A stretch of DNA of 64,000 bases. Source: Liolophura sinensis. Its lineage: Eukaryota > Mollusca > Polyplacophora > Chitonida > Chitonidae. Of the stretch, positions 12,068 to 29,767 are shown piece by piece. The translations under genes and the position numbers were made by a program. Location: assembly GCF_032854445.1 (NCBI RefSeq), contig NC_088302.1, forward strand, positions 4,707,338 to 4,771,337. Reading direction: 5' to 3'. Within the stretch, counting starts at the first letter, position 1. Each line of letters opens with the position of its first letter. Under the pieces are notes generated by a model that did no database searches, was not told the DNA's origin, and worked only from the letters and a program-made list of their open reading frames with translations.

Positions 12068-14220
12068 TTACAACCCCTCACAGTTTGACTCATTTTTTCT
12101 TTTTTTCTTGTGCATGCTGATGTTTTTCCCCATGAACACATGAACAGATTCAAGAGCCTTCACACCTAAAACTATATTGTCTTTCTTCAAGGAGCTGGCA
12201 AGCTTTGGGATCCACTGATGTACAATTCTGCACACGGAAGTTTGGTGGATACCAAACCTATCACCGAGGTCCTCATCTACGTATCCTTGATTCAATTTCA
12301 TCATGACTAGCAGGAACTCTTCCTTCAGTGGCAGGGAGCGTTTGGGGCCCGGTTTCTTGTAGCATCGCTTAGTCCAGTCATGTTTCCTTGGCTTGGAGTT
12401 GAGAGATATGCACTCCATCTTCTTCTTCAGCATTCTCTCATATGTCCCATCGAAGGCGCTGTAGGTAGGAAATCCTGTATAAAACCTGGTTTTCTTGTCA
12501 TTGTTTTCAATGATGTGCAAACCGAAATACCTTGTAGAGTTTGCTGCTGTCAGCCTGCGAATCTGTAACATCCAAGTACAAATCATATCATAATATTCAA
12601 AACATTGCTGGCGCTTTGTACATTTACATAGGACGATTACTGCAGTACGGGATTAGCGAGAAAATGTCAACAAAAAGCAATCAACACATATCTGAAGTAA
12701 AATGGCCATATCATAAATGTATGTTATGACTAGGAAATAACTCTGCTCACATATTTTGTTCCAGACATTTTGAATAAGATTCTAACCAGGATGATTTACT
12801 ATAAAATGCACAATGTAAATATCGCCTTGTCATGCTGAATAAAAACCCTACTATGTTACCTTTTCATGCAAGATCTCTACTTTGAGTTGCAGAGAAGCTA
12901 TAATATCATCCTTGGACCTTTCTCCAACCACTGTGTCCTGCACCTTGCTATTTCTGTCAGTCTTGCCAGTGTCCTTCCGTTCAATGCTTCTATCAGTCTT
13001 GCCAGTGTCCTGCACCTCACTATTTCTGTCAGTCTTGCCAGTGTCCTTCAGTTCAATGCTTCTATCAGCCTTGCCAGTGTTCTTCATCACAATATTTCTG
13101 TCACTTTTGCCAGTGTCCTTCACCACAATGTTTCTGTCAGCCTTGCCAGTGTCCTTCACCATAATGTTTCTGTCAGTTTTACAAGTGTCCTTCACCTCAG
13201 TGCTTCCATCAGTCTTGCCAGTGACCTTCTCAAAGTTTCTGACACTCTTACTTATGTCCTTGACCTCATTGTTTCTTGCAGTGTTGTCTGTGATCTTCAC
13301 CTCAATGTTTTTGTCAGTCTGTGTGTTTTGGGACTTTATCTTCATCTGTAAGTTAGGCCGTAGCAAACTAACATAGGACATCTTTCTTACTAAGCATGAC
13401 CCAGGCAACTGTCTGGTGGAAAGTTTGTCTTGCCATTTGATATTCTGGACTTGTTGGCGGCAGCTGTCTTCAGAAAATGGCTTGGATGTATTATTGCTGG
13501 TGTTGAATACAGCAGCCCTGTAACATTCAAATGTAAACAATTAATACATCTTATCTGACAGCACAGTATCTTGGCTATTATATCATCAGAACACCCCAAT
13601 TTGGCTGAAATATTTCTGATAGGGCATTAAGCCATAATCATTCACTAATTCATTTATCAGATGGTTAAGCACAAAGCCAATTTAACAATTAAAATATTTC
13701 TAAAATACCTTCATTTATTTATTTTAGTTGTTTGTATGAACACAATATCAGTTAGGTTTATTGATAAAGGAAATCACACAGACGAAGCCCAGGGAAATCC
13801 TCCATTCTTCTCCACCAGGTATCTGACACTATATCCAGTAAGTATCTACCATATGTAATTTAATCATACCAACCCTGACAGCAATTCTGATTCCACTTTT
13901 TTCCTCCTTGTCTTGGGCACTGTTGAGCCTGGTTTGATTGTAGCATAAGGTTTGATGCGCCAACGAGTTTTAACAATGGATGTTGGATATCCCATGTTCA
14001 GGCATGGAACTGGGTGGTACACTGAGGGTTCCTTGTCAACAAAGTGCTCGTCGCAAACCCTAGAATGCTTTTTAGGGACAAAGTCAGCACGATTTATCTT
14101 TGCCATCCATTGTTTACGCATGCTGCTATCAGAGGGGATACGAAAAAATCTGTATCGTTGCCCATTTGCCTTCACATGATTGGAGTTATGTTTGCAACCC
14201 ACCACGCAACAGTTATGCAT
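12068..14220 (-). CDS. THAP zinc-finger protein with transposase-type helix-turn-helix, no DDE domain
   Basis: Three coding exons on the minus strand: 14220-13874, 13517-12860 and 12562-12068 (stop TAA), about 500 residues. Exon 1 begins MHNCCVVGCKHNS and carries a THAP C2CH finger: CxxxxC near residues 4-9 and RVCDEHF about 45 residues later. THAP fingers bind DNA and occur in host regulators and in some DNA-transposon proteins. Exon 2 contains a 12-residue tandem repeat (KDTGKTDRNIEV-like) and ends with a probable short coiled coil (DDIIASLQLKVEILHEKV). Exon 3 resembles the helix-turn-helix that precedes a DDE_Tnp_4 nuclease (LPLKEEFLLVMMKLNQGY, then EDLGDRFGIHQTSVCRIVHQ). The frame stops about 40 residues later with no catalytic region. 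A domesticated transposon gene or a truncated PIF/Harbinger-like transposase are both possible. The exon 1 donor (GG|GTTGGT) was chosen for phase and is the least certain junction. Confidence 0.75.
12935..13325 (-). repeat. 36-bp coding minisatellite in the THAP gene
   Basis: About ten 36-bp units on the plus strand read TCAGTCTTGCCAGTGTCCTT followed by a CACCTCAATGTTTCTG-like segment. On the minus strand they encode a charged 12-residue repeat, K-D-T-G-K-T/A-D-R-N/S-I-x-V/L. Frame is conserved throughout; units become degenerate toward the N-terminal side. Other frames are also open here but lack splice support. Confidence 0.85.
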
Positions 14221-14314
14221 CTTCTATCCTACAAACAAGTGAACATAATATAATTGATTTATGTTTTACACCATGCTATAGCCTGGTTCTACCTAAGGCT
14301 TTTGTAAAACATCT

Positions 14315-14515
14315 TTTGAGGGGCCCCCCCACCAATGCGGTTGCGATGAGTTCAAGTCCAGCTTATGCTGGCTTCCTTTTCGGCCATATGTGGGAAGGTC
14401 TGGACCAACCTGCGGATGGTTGTGGGTTACCCCAGGCTCATAATGCTGGCCACGGTCGTATAAGTGAAATACTCTTGAGTACGACGTAAAACACCAATCA
14501 ACTACATAAACAAAA
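14315..14515 (+). mobile_element. SINE copy
   Basis: Copy with GAGTTCAAGTCCAGCTTATG (B-box-like), CATAATGCTGGCCACGG, GTATAAGTGAAATACTCTTG and a GTAAAACACCAATCAACTA end. It lies upstream of the THAP start codon, possibly in its 5' intron. Confidence 0.7.
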
Positions 14516-14899
14516 CTGCATGAATATAAAGTACCTTTTGTTCTATTATTAGACGGGAGAATTTCAAGGTGGGTTGACAATCAATCAGTATGATAATGTC
14601 ATTAATTTATCTAGTGAAAAAAGAAATTGATTAGGACAATCACATGTGAGATTATTCAGGTGTTCACAAAGCCGACGTACTGCCGAAGTGACTAAACCTC
14701 GAAATTTGATTAACCATCGCCTCACTTTAGAATACGAAGAAAATGGTGGCATTTCATTTACAGCATGCAACATGTATGTTCATTTATTCTGTAACAGAAT
14801 GAACTACCCCCACCCCCTACCCAGAAAGATTATACTTGCCTTTCTGGTACTTTCACAGAAAAAACATATAATATCAATAGGACGTATGAGGCGTTAACC
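14516..14899. other. Non-coding, nothing recognised
   Basis: AT-rich sequence between the SINE and the CpG-richer segment. Small open frames on both strands, none with a domain. Confidence 0.5.
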
Positions 14900-15320
14900 T
14901 ATTCCTTCAACTTCCGGTACATGCGAGAGCGCCACCATGCGAAACTTCTATGAACGAGGAACCCGCATAAGGCACATCCTACTCTGCAAGAGGTGGGTGT
15001 CGGAAGAAGCGGTTCCCACATTCGCTTGGCAACATATAATTAGTAAATGCGCCAACGTAGTAAATGCACTTGAGGTCCTTTGTGACACACAGACACAGCA
15101 ATAACTCTCCATTTCAGACACACAAAAAAATCTTCACTCCAGCCCCGCCCCCACAAACCCGCCACAAAAAAAAAAAAAAAAAAAAATATCTATCACGTAC
15201 TCGCGAGCACCGGTGGCATGTGCTCTCGTTGTGGCGCGTACGAAGCCGCATATGAAGTCCAGTTAAAACCCGATCAGTGTCACCTTCCTCTGCATCGGTG
15301 CTTACTTTACCGGAGACAAA
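14900..15320. promoter_or_regulatory. Putative shared promoter of the THAP and TM6SF genes
   Basis: Richer in CG dinucleotides than its surroundings (for example ACTCGCGAGCACCGG and GTGGCGCGTACGAAGCCGC near 15200-15250), with an ETS-like CTTCCGG at 14911. It sits between a minus-strand gene starting at 14220 and a plus-strand gene whose start codon is at 16914. At 15320/15321, ACAAA|GTAAGT is a good plus-strand donor that could end a non-coding first exon joined to the acceptor at 16901. An acceptor on the minus strand (TTTGTAG, just upstream of the THAP ATG) suggests a 5' non-coding exon there too. Inference only. Confidence 0.4.
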
Positions 15321-15902
15321 GTAAGTTGGTAAACGGATATCCGTATTGTTAGCATTGTAAGTTACGGCGTTTCAAGTTAAGCCACTTAATAGTTCCAAGA
15401 AGTGGCCTTAAGATCGATGTTTGCACGATATTGATACATGCTTTTACAGTTAATTCGGACTCAGTCCACTGATCACGTGTTGATCACGATTTTTACTCAA
15501 GTGCTTCTGCACGGTGTTTTTATGTAAGAAGGATGGGTTATAATGCTACTGTGCATATAGGCCTAATCAAAAACATTTAACATAAAAAATGAATTTTCGC
15601 CACAAGTGGAATTTTATGTAGGTTGGTCTAGGAATCATTGTGGGATTTTAAAATTAGCTATGTCGACTAATAAGCTCTTTATAAAATATCTATTAAATTG
15701 TTTATGGATGATGATTCGTTCATTCATTGGCTGTGACAGTTATCAAGCACTTGACCAGGATCTAATTATAAGCAGGGACATACTGCCAAAAGAAATTCAG
15801 AATTTTCATCCAAATAAGGCAGCACAAAGATTCCCAGAATGCAACGTTCGCTCTTGGATCGCACATTTATAAACATGATAGACCAAAAGCGATTTATAAG
15901 TC

Positions 15903-16121
15903 TACTGTAATTCTCCAACCTCTTAATATGTTTGCAAAGTATTGTTTCAAGCAAATTCTTAGGGCATTATTCTGTGTAGACTGATTAAATTATACTTTTT
16001 TTTGGAGTTTGCCAATTGGCCAATCCACCCAGTGTAGTTTTGTCACCAAAAGTCATAAATATGGATATACATATGCACATCAAGTTTCTTTTTCATATGC
16101 AAAAAGGTTGAGGAATATAGT
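15903..16121 (+). mobile_element. MITE family A copy
   Basis: Starts TACTGTAATTCTCCAAC and ends AAAAAGGTTGAGGAATATAG, an imperfect inverted terminal repeat. The interior matches the family segments GGCATTATTCTGTG and CAGTGTAGTTTTGTCACCAA. Confidence 0.75.
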
Positions 16122-16901
16122 CTTCCTTTCTATCCATAATGTCATCTAGGCAGCAAGAGGAGGTAACCCAGTCAAAAAAGTCATTGGCCATGTTTCTAAC
16201 TAAAGGGATCCAAGGGAAACCCCAAATAAAACTGAACATTCAATTTTTCACTCAGTCAGACACATGTCAGTAGACATCTGGAAGTCTCAACTTTTTGTAG
16301 ATGGCATCTAAAATAACAGCACAATTTTTTCTCATTCGGCGATATGCCTCGTTAATGAGTGTTAGAATCCACACTGAAAAGTCACCACCAAAAATGAAGG
16401 AGCTCATTTATGCAATTTGTTATGCATTCGATCGGTGATTGGCAAGCATTTTTTCTGAATGACCATTACAAGAAGTCCGTTTAGGACTATGGTGAGAGTG
16501 TTAGTCAACAATTCCAAGACGCTATTTTCAAATGTTTGACACCTTCTGGCCTATGGAAGTCCTGCTCATAACAATACCCCATACTGTAGTAAACCTACAG
16601 ATGGCAGACCTCACCAGATTATAGTCGGGTTTATTTGTTCTTACATGGCATACAGTATGTACATCTGGGTTGCCTTTACAAAATCACCGGTACCTCACAT
16701 TAGCCAGTGTTTTTGTGTGATGCAAGTCTGTTGTGTGTATAAAGTCACGCACATGTATAAATATTTTGTTCCCGAGTTTTTGCAGATTTATTTCAAGAAA
16801 CTGTAAGCTAGACCATATATTGTATCCCCAGATCTTCACTGACAAACCATCACAATATATCAGTTACATTTCTCATTTGTAGTATAAAACTACTGTTTCA
16901 G
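16122..16901. other. Probable 5' intron of the TM6SF gene, nothing else recognised
   Basis: No open frame with domain content. It ends at the acceptor TACTGTTTCAG (16901), 12 bases before the proposed start codon. Confidence 0.45.
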
Positions 16902-16913
16902 GAACAATCCACC

Positions 16914-23868
<6,955 letters not shown>

Positions 23869-25744
23869 ATCCTCACACAGAGCCCACAATTCCATGACAG
23901 TATTTTGATATTCCATCTTTTTAGCTGTAAGGTCGTGAAGATTTAAACACTGATTAATGAGCAGCTTTTACTGGATTTGATTTACACATTCACCTCGTAA
24001 TAGTCCATTTTTTCAGCCAAATCTAGGTCGTAAAATATTACTTTTGATGCTGAAACTTTTACTAAGACGTGATTCAACCTTCCAAATAGTGTGATTAAAT
24101 GAAAAGCAAAGGGAAACCTTTCTTGCCCAAAATGCCCTGGGTGTAAGCTGCCAGAGAACAATAGTCGAGTCAGCTTGGAACCAAGTAGCATATGGTGGGA
24201 AAAGCACCTCACATTGTTATACTCATTATAGCATGAACCACTACATACACATTAATCTATCCTGAAACATACATGTAAATCTTCAACCTTTTCAACCACT
24301 ACGGCACTTTTTTCAGTGGAATTTCTGCATATAATTATTATGAAAATGACGCTGAAAATTATTTGCTTGTGTCATTAAAGATACAAGCTTTTTAAAACTG
24401 TGAAAATGGTTTTTTCGCACCCCATAATTCTCTCAGAATGTTTGAAAATGTTGTTTGCAAAGGCGGTTGAAAAGGTTGAAGAATTGGGGTACATGGATAG
24501 GCGCTCTAATCTAAAGGCCATGCTTTTAAGGAAAGTGAAGATAGTTATGCCAAAAAAAAAAAAATCAACAAAAATTATTTTGGAGACATAGTTTATATTT
24601 CATAATAACTCTTTTATTTATGCATATTTTCTGTTAGACTTCTGACTACTTAGTTTCTAGATTAACATCTGGTGCCTTAAAAAACAAGAAGAAAGCTCAG
24701 AATCGTTTTTGCCATTTTGTGTGTTAGTACACATTCAAAACTCCTAATTAAGAAATAAACACCAATTGTTTCATGTGTACATTAAATGTGCATGGTTTTA
24801 ATGTGTAACAAGGTTTTAATGTGTAACTGGAAATGAAACAAGGATAATTGTTACACAAAATTATTGCAAGGTATAAATCTAAAAAGGTAATTAAATAATG
24901 TGCCAATTAATGTCATAATGACTAATTTTGATTAATATGCCAAAATGTTCAAAAGTGCTCAAATGAACACAGATGATTTAAAGTTTTCAACAAGCCAAGT
25001 CTTGTTCATTGTTCATAATGTGTGTAATTGATGTGAATTATGTGAATTCTTAAATGAAGTGCATTTTATGCAGGATGTGGTAAACTTTAGTTTTTATCCA
25101 GGGCGTACGGTATATTGTTTTTGTGTGGAAAGTGTAAAGATTGAAAAATAGAGGATTTTTCTTATGTACCATTGTATTACTGTTAGTTATTTAACTGTTT
25201 GTTTAACTCTGGTTAGTTATTTTTCCAAGACTTGGTAAACTTGATTTTAGTATTCTTAACAGCTAGTGCTCAGTTTGTTTGGACATAGATTATGTTTTGT
25301 GACATGGTTAGAATTAAGCATTTTCAGATTAGCTTATATGTAAACCTGAGATAGATTTAGATATAACTGGAACGGAGCACAGGTCCGTCCCCCTTTTGTG
25401 ATAATTCACAAGAAGTTAAGTAAGTTGCTTAAGTATTTGTTTTTTGTTCATATCCAACATAAATGTAGAGTTGTTGTCATAGAAAGTCAAACACTAATTA
25501 AATGTTGTATTGTGTTTGTTACAAGAACAGACCAGGCCAACTGTATATTTTCACCAGAAGTTTGAAAGGCATAACTTTTCAGATTTTGGCGATGCACAAC
25601 CCACATATAATAGTTTAAAGTAAGCAAAATATTGCACATTGAGACAATCAAAGTGCTGAAAAATTAACAACTTTATCCAATCAGACAAAAGTTATTGTTA
25701 CGACCCGAGGGTGTGTCATTTTCAGCTTACGTCACCCAAACTTT
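23869..25744. other. TM6SF 3' flank with one MITE
   Basis: Probable 3' untranslated and intergenic sequence. AATAAA at 24754-24759 is a candidate poly(A) signal. A MITE occupies 24271-24492. The rest is AT-rich without supported genes. Confidence 0.5.
24271..24492. mobile_element. MITE family B copy with clear terminal inverted repeats
   Basis: Left end AAATCTTCAACCTTTTCAACC and right end GGTTGAAAAGGTTGAAGAATT are inverted copies of about 20 bases with one or two differences. About 220 bp long, without coding capacity. Similar elements lie at 29985-30194 and, shortened, at about 39043-39148 and 48003-48127. The termini resemble those of family A, so one transposase source may have moved both. 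Confidence 0.75.
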
Positions 25745-26430
25745 TCGACTGCAGTCGCGCCTTATTTTACAGGGCATATTACAGGGCATATGTGCTTAGG
25801 ACACTCTAACATGGCACATCACAGGGCATATGCGTTCAGGACACTCTAACATGGCGTATCACAGGGCATATGTGTTCAGGACACACTAACATGGCGCATC
25901 ACAGAGCATATGTGTTCAGGACACTCTAATATGGCGCATCAGGGCATATGCATTCAGGACACTCTAACATGGCACATCACAGGGCATATGTGTTTGGGAC
26001 ACTCTAACATGGCGTATCACAGGGCATATGCATTCAGGACACTCTAACATGGCACATCACAGGGCATATGCGTTCAGGACACTCTAACATGGCGTATCAC
26101 AGGGCATATGCGTTCAGGACACTCTAACATGGCGTATCACAGGGCATATGTGTTTGGGACACTCTAACATGGCGTATCACAGGGCATATGCATTCAGGGC
26201 ACTCTAACATGGCGCATCACGGGGCATATGCGTTCAGGACACTCTAACATGGCGCATCACAGGGCATATGCATTCAGGGCACTCTAACATGGCGCATCAC
26301 GGGGCATATGCGTTCAGGACACTCTAACATGGCGCATCACAGGGCATATGCATTCAGGACACTCTAACATGGCGTATCACGGCGCATGTGGATTTAGGAC
26401 ACTCTAACATGGCCCATCACAGGGCCCCTT
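25745..26430. repeat. 40-bp minisatellite, about 16 copies
   Basis: Units containing GGACACTCTAACATGGCG and TATCACAGGGCATATGCGTT repeat about 16 times with point differences. It lies between the ends of the convergent TM6SF and ADGRV1 genes. No similarity to nearby exons. Confidence 0.92.
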
Positions 26431-28004
26431 AAACATTCCTTATTAAAAGTTGATTTATAGAGTTACAAAGTACATCAAAAAAAATATCTTGCTGCAAAGG
26501 TGTGTTTTTGTTATTTGTTTTTCCTTTTACTTCATAAAAAAGTGTAGGAAGTTTCATGAAGCCAGTCGATTAAGTTGATTAACCATGGATTAATGTGGAT
26601 TAATGTTCCCTCAAACAGTAGGTCACTCTGAAAGGTTAGAGGAGCTCAAAACCTCGGGACAAATCATGCTATACAAGTACTGCTGTTTTCTACTTCAAAC
26701 TGTTATATAAAGATTTTGAAATTTCTGTACACACGAGCTTAAATGCCACAACAGAGTAAGACCACCCATGTATGTTTTTAAATGCTTCCCATTGATATTA
26801 ATTTAAAGTTATTTTTAAAAAGTATTCATTATTTAATTTTATATTCATTTATATAATGTTTAATTTAAAACCTGTGGCTTGGCATGGTTTCCAGATTTGG
26901 TATTGTCGTTACCATAGCAGTGGCCGATAACGAGAAGCCATAGTTTACATGTTTAATGATCAGTGCTAATGAAGTTATGTAAACTCAGGCTGTTCATTTT
27001 GCACTGTGTTAAAAAGAAAGTTGACTTTGGAATTTTGTTTATGATTATTGTGAAAAATTTCCCTTTGATGTCATCATGGTCAATTTGTGTCATGTTTGTA
27101 ACCAAATCTGAATTGTTATCTTTCATATTTTTAATAGCATGAAGTGCCTGTGCATGTAGATACAATAAAATTTGTTGCCATAGAAACACTTGGCTGAATT
27201 TACAGATGATTAGACTTATGGGGTCCAGGGAAGCAGTGAATATATAGGCAATTTTTTTTCTTTTTGAAAACAACTTTTTGATATAGTTTTGATTGATGCA
27301 TAATGATGGTTTATTGCATGTTTCATTTTCCTCTCCACGTGGAATATTAAAGGGGTATGAATTCCAGTGATGCATATTCAAGGATGCCTCAGTCAGGTGG
27401 AAATATGCTCTGTTTGATTATAATGGATGCGCACTGTGGAGATTACCGGTATCTGCATTCTGTAATGCAGATGTTTTCATTGACCATTTTATAAAACTGA
27501 TGATTTACCAGTGAATAATTTTAATAAAGTTTACCAAAAAGTCATCAGTTTATTCATCTTCTTGACTGTCATCTGTTAAATCTCATTAGGAGATATGTCA
27601 TAGTACGGCTGGAGTGCTGTATTTGGAGCTAGATTCTGGTACTCATGCGTGATTGGTGGAACAGCCAGTACAATTCTAGACTCTGATCCACCTGTCAGTT
27701 TTCCAAACCTCAGTGTCTAGGAACAATGTCATGTAAGAACAGAATAACATCTTCGTATGCTACAGCTGTGTACCTTGAACAAAATTTGCATGGCAAACAT
27801 CCGCCTCCCCCATCTGCGAGGGTTCTGTATACCTTGTTTACATAATATACTAAATTCATGAAACTCTGTTTGAATTTACATATGCATCAAAGATGGTTTA
27901 AGATTTGCAGTGAACATTTTCTGAAGCCAGGTATGAGCTTGAGTTGGCTTCTCACAGATTCTATGCCTCTGCTATATGGTTTATTATAGTCTACTGATGC
28001 TTCC
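26431..28004. other. Intergenic, nothing recognised
   Basis: AT-rich sequence. The 142-codon minus frame at 26953-27381 has no recognisable domain. AATAAA at 27523-27528 is another possible distal poly(A) signal for the plus-strand gene. Confidence 0.5.
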
Positions 28005-28160
28005 AGATGAAGGTTTGCCAACAACCTGCAGATGGTCATGAGTTTACCCATGGCTCAAACTGTTCCCTTTCCTATCATCATAATGTTGCCAACCGTTGGA
28101 TAAGTGAGATATTCTTGAGTACAGCATAAAACACAAGTCAAATAAATAAATAAATAAAAC
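28005..28160 (+). mobile_element. SINE copy
   Basis: CAACCTGCAGATGGTCATGA, ATCATCATAATGTTGCC, GATAAGTGAGATATTCTTGA and an AAATAAATAAATAAATAAA tail. Diverged copy of the window's SINE. Confidence 0.7.
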
Positions 28161-28221
28161 TTACAGTCATACTACTATTTGTGCACTGTAGGTATGAAAA
28201 AGGACAAGGTCGGAAACAAAG

Positions 28222-28637
28222 TTTTAGCAATTTTAGAAACAAAGCATTTCTTAGTTTTTACTCTAATCTGTGCTTGGTTTTGTCCTGCGAGTCTTACACA
28301 GACAACAGTACGTCTGAATTCTCCATGATGAGGACAGAACCCATGGAAATGAGGAAACGCAGATTAGTGATTTATCTGAACACAGCACCACTGTCTTCTG
28401 TATATTCTATCCCATAATATGACAGGTGATATTTTGGGATAGAGCAAACAGAAAAGAACGGCACTGTGATTCAAATAAATCACTAATCTTCCTGTTCATA
28501 TTAGTGTTTTCATCGGTTCTGTCCAGATTGCTGATATTGTCAACTACTGGCTGTGTAACACTTGTAGGACACCAAGAATTGCATACGAGTAAAACTAACA
28601 GAGAAATGCTTGATATCTAAAACCAGTAAAATCGTGT
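28222..28637. repeat. Long palindrome (inverted repeat, about 205-bp arms, almost no loop)
   Basis: The left arm (about 28222-28426) and right arm (about 28432-28637) are imperfect reverse complements around 28429. Matched pairs include AGATTAGTGATTTATCTGAA with the reverse complement of TTCAAATAAATCACTAATCT, GGACAGAACCCATGG with GGTTCTGTCC, and GTCCTGCGAGTCTTACACAG with the reverse complement of CTGTGTAACACTTGTAGGAC. It lies between two convergent genes and would form a long hairpin in a transcript from either strand. Open frames inside it are by-products. Confidence 0.8.
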
Positions 28638-28806
28638 TTCCGCCTGTCGTTTATAAGTACACTACTCATATAGTCGCATCACTGGGCTTGTACAATCCAT
28701 ATGACGGCCTGTGGTCCTATGTAGGCCACAGAGCAAACATGTAATGTACATAAAACAAATTGACAAACTAAGAGATAATTAAAATTAGAGGTATCATTTC
28801 TCCTGT

Positions 28807-28812
28807 TTTATT
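28807..28812 (-). promoter_or_regulatory. Candidate poly(A) signal of ADGRV1
   Basis: TTTATT on the plus strand, AATAAA on the minus, about 680 bases past the ADGRV1 stop codon. It is the first such hexamer I found downstream. Position-based guess. Confidence 0.35.
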
Positions 28813-29485
28813 CATGTGATGAAGTTTAGTTAACATCTGTAAACTTGTCCGATGTGAATAAGTAGTAAATCTATTCTTTTAAATAAATAATGGATTGCCA
28901 GGTGAAGGTGGTGGCTTTTGGTCAAAGCAGAGATTTAGGCCTAATGTATGTGTACAAAGCCTCCATGAAGACACTGTTTTGATTTGTATTTAGACAAAAC
29001 CTTCAACAAATGCTAAAAGGAATTATTTTTTGAAAGATGGCACATTGTTAACTGATGAAATTGAGGCTGGATATTTTAAAGATAAAATATACAAAATTAT
29101 TCGTTTGAATCTTTGGTCTTTTTGGAAACAAAAATGGTAGGATGGATATAATGAGGTGACATATCTGGCTGAGATCAAATGCTATTATGTAGAATGAAAG
29201 AATGCGACAATTACAAAACGGCTCTAAGGCCTTATATACAGGACTAAAGTATATAACAATTTTTAAAAAGATACCTTACATGTATATGGACATGAAAAAT
29301 GTAAAACCGTGAATGTGCATGTAGAAAATCCAACACATTCAAGCAAATCAAGGAAGATGACTGATATTCAAATTATGTTCACAATGACTGCATCATAATT
29401 GTAAAAATACAGCTTAGACACTGATATACGTGTAAATGTTGTCATGGTAACAGATGTAACATACAAAGGCCGTGATCACTGTATG
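28813..29485 (-). other. Probable ADGRV1 3' untranslated region
   Basis: AT-rich sequence directly after the minus-strand stop codon at 29486-29488, without other recognisable features. Confidence 0.4.
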
Positions 29486-29767
29486 TTACAAATGGGTGTC
29501 TGCTATAGAAATCCGCCTCATCTGGTAATTTCCAGCTTTACTGGACACTTCCGACACATTATCATAGTCTGGGTTTTTAGAAATATCACTGGGCGTGAAT
29601 GGGCCACCAGTCTTAAGGGCAAACAGGAGATCGTCAAAGTCCTGTGCATCAGGGTCCCGTGGCTGATGTAACAACACGGGCGGGGTCACGTAAATGTTGC
29701 CATTGGAAGGAAGAGTTCTCCTCACTTTCATCTGTGCGCTTGGTGTGACAGATGCTCTCTCCCAGCT
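29486..29767 (-). CDS. ADGRV1: ADGRV1 last exon: cytoplasmic tail with PDZ ligand
   Basis: Begins in phase 0 with SWERASV after the acceptor ATTGTCAG and ends at TAA (29486-29488). Contains [15 protein letters not shown], a segment also found in the vertebrate tail, and ends [10 protein letters not shown]. The terminal DTHL is a class I PDZ ligand (T at -2, L at 0). Not translated from the ATG at 29731; the frame enters from the upstream exon. Confidence 0.95.
   Translation of the reverse strand, partial: SWERASVTPSAQMKVRRTLPSNGNIYVTPPVLLHQPRDPDAQDFDDLLFALKTGGPFTPSDISKNPDYDNVSEVSSKAGNYQMRRISIADTHL

Noticed and set aside
12866..13376. 161- and 164-codon plus-strand open frames
   Set aside because: They are shadows of the minus-strand THAP exon and its coding repeat, which has splice and domain support.
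26953..27381. 142-codon minus-strand frame
   Set aside because: No recognisable domain, AT-rich composition, no splice context; likely chance.
28181..28620. Small secreted or membrane proteins from two plus-strand frames
   Set aside because: Both lie within the long palindrome and mirror each other's sequence on opposite strands; no other support.
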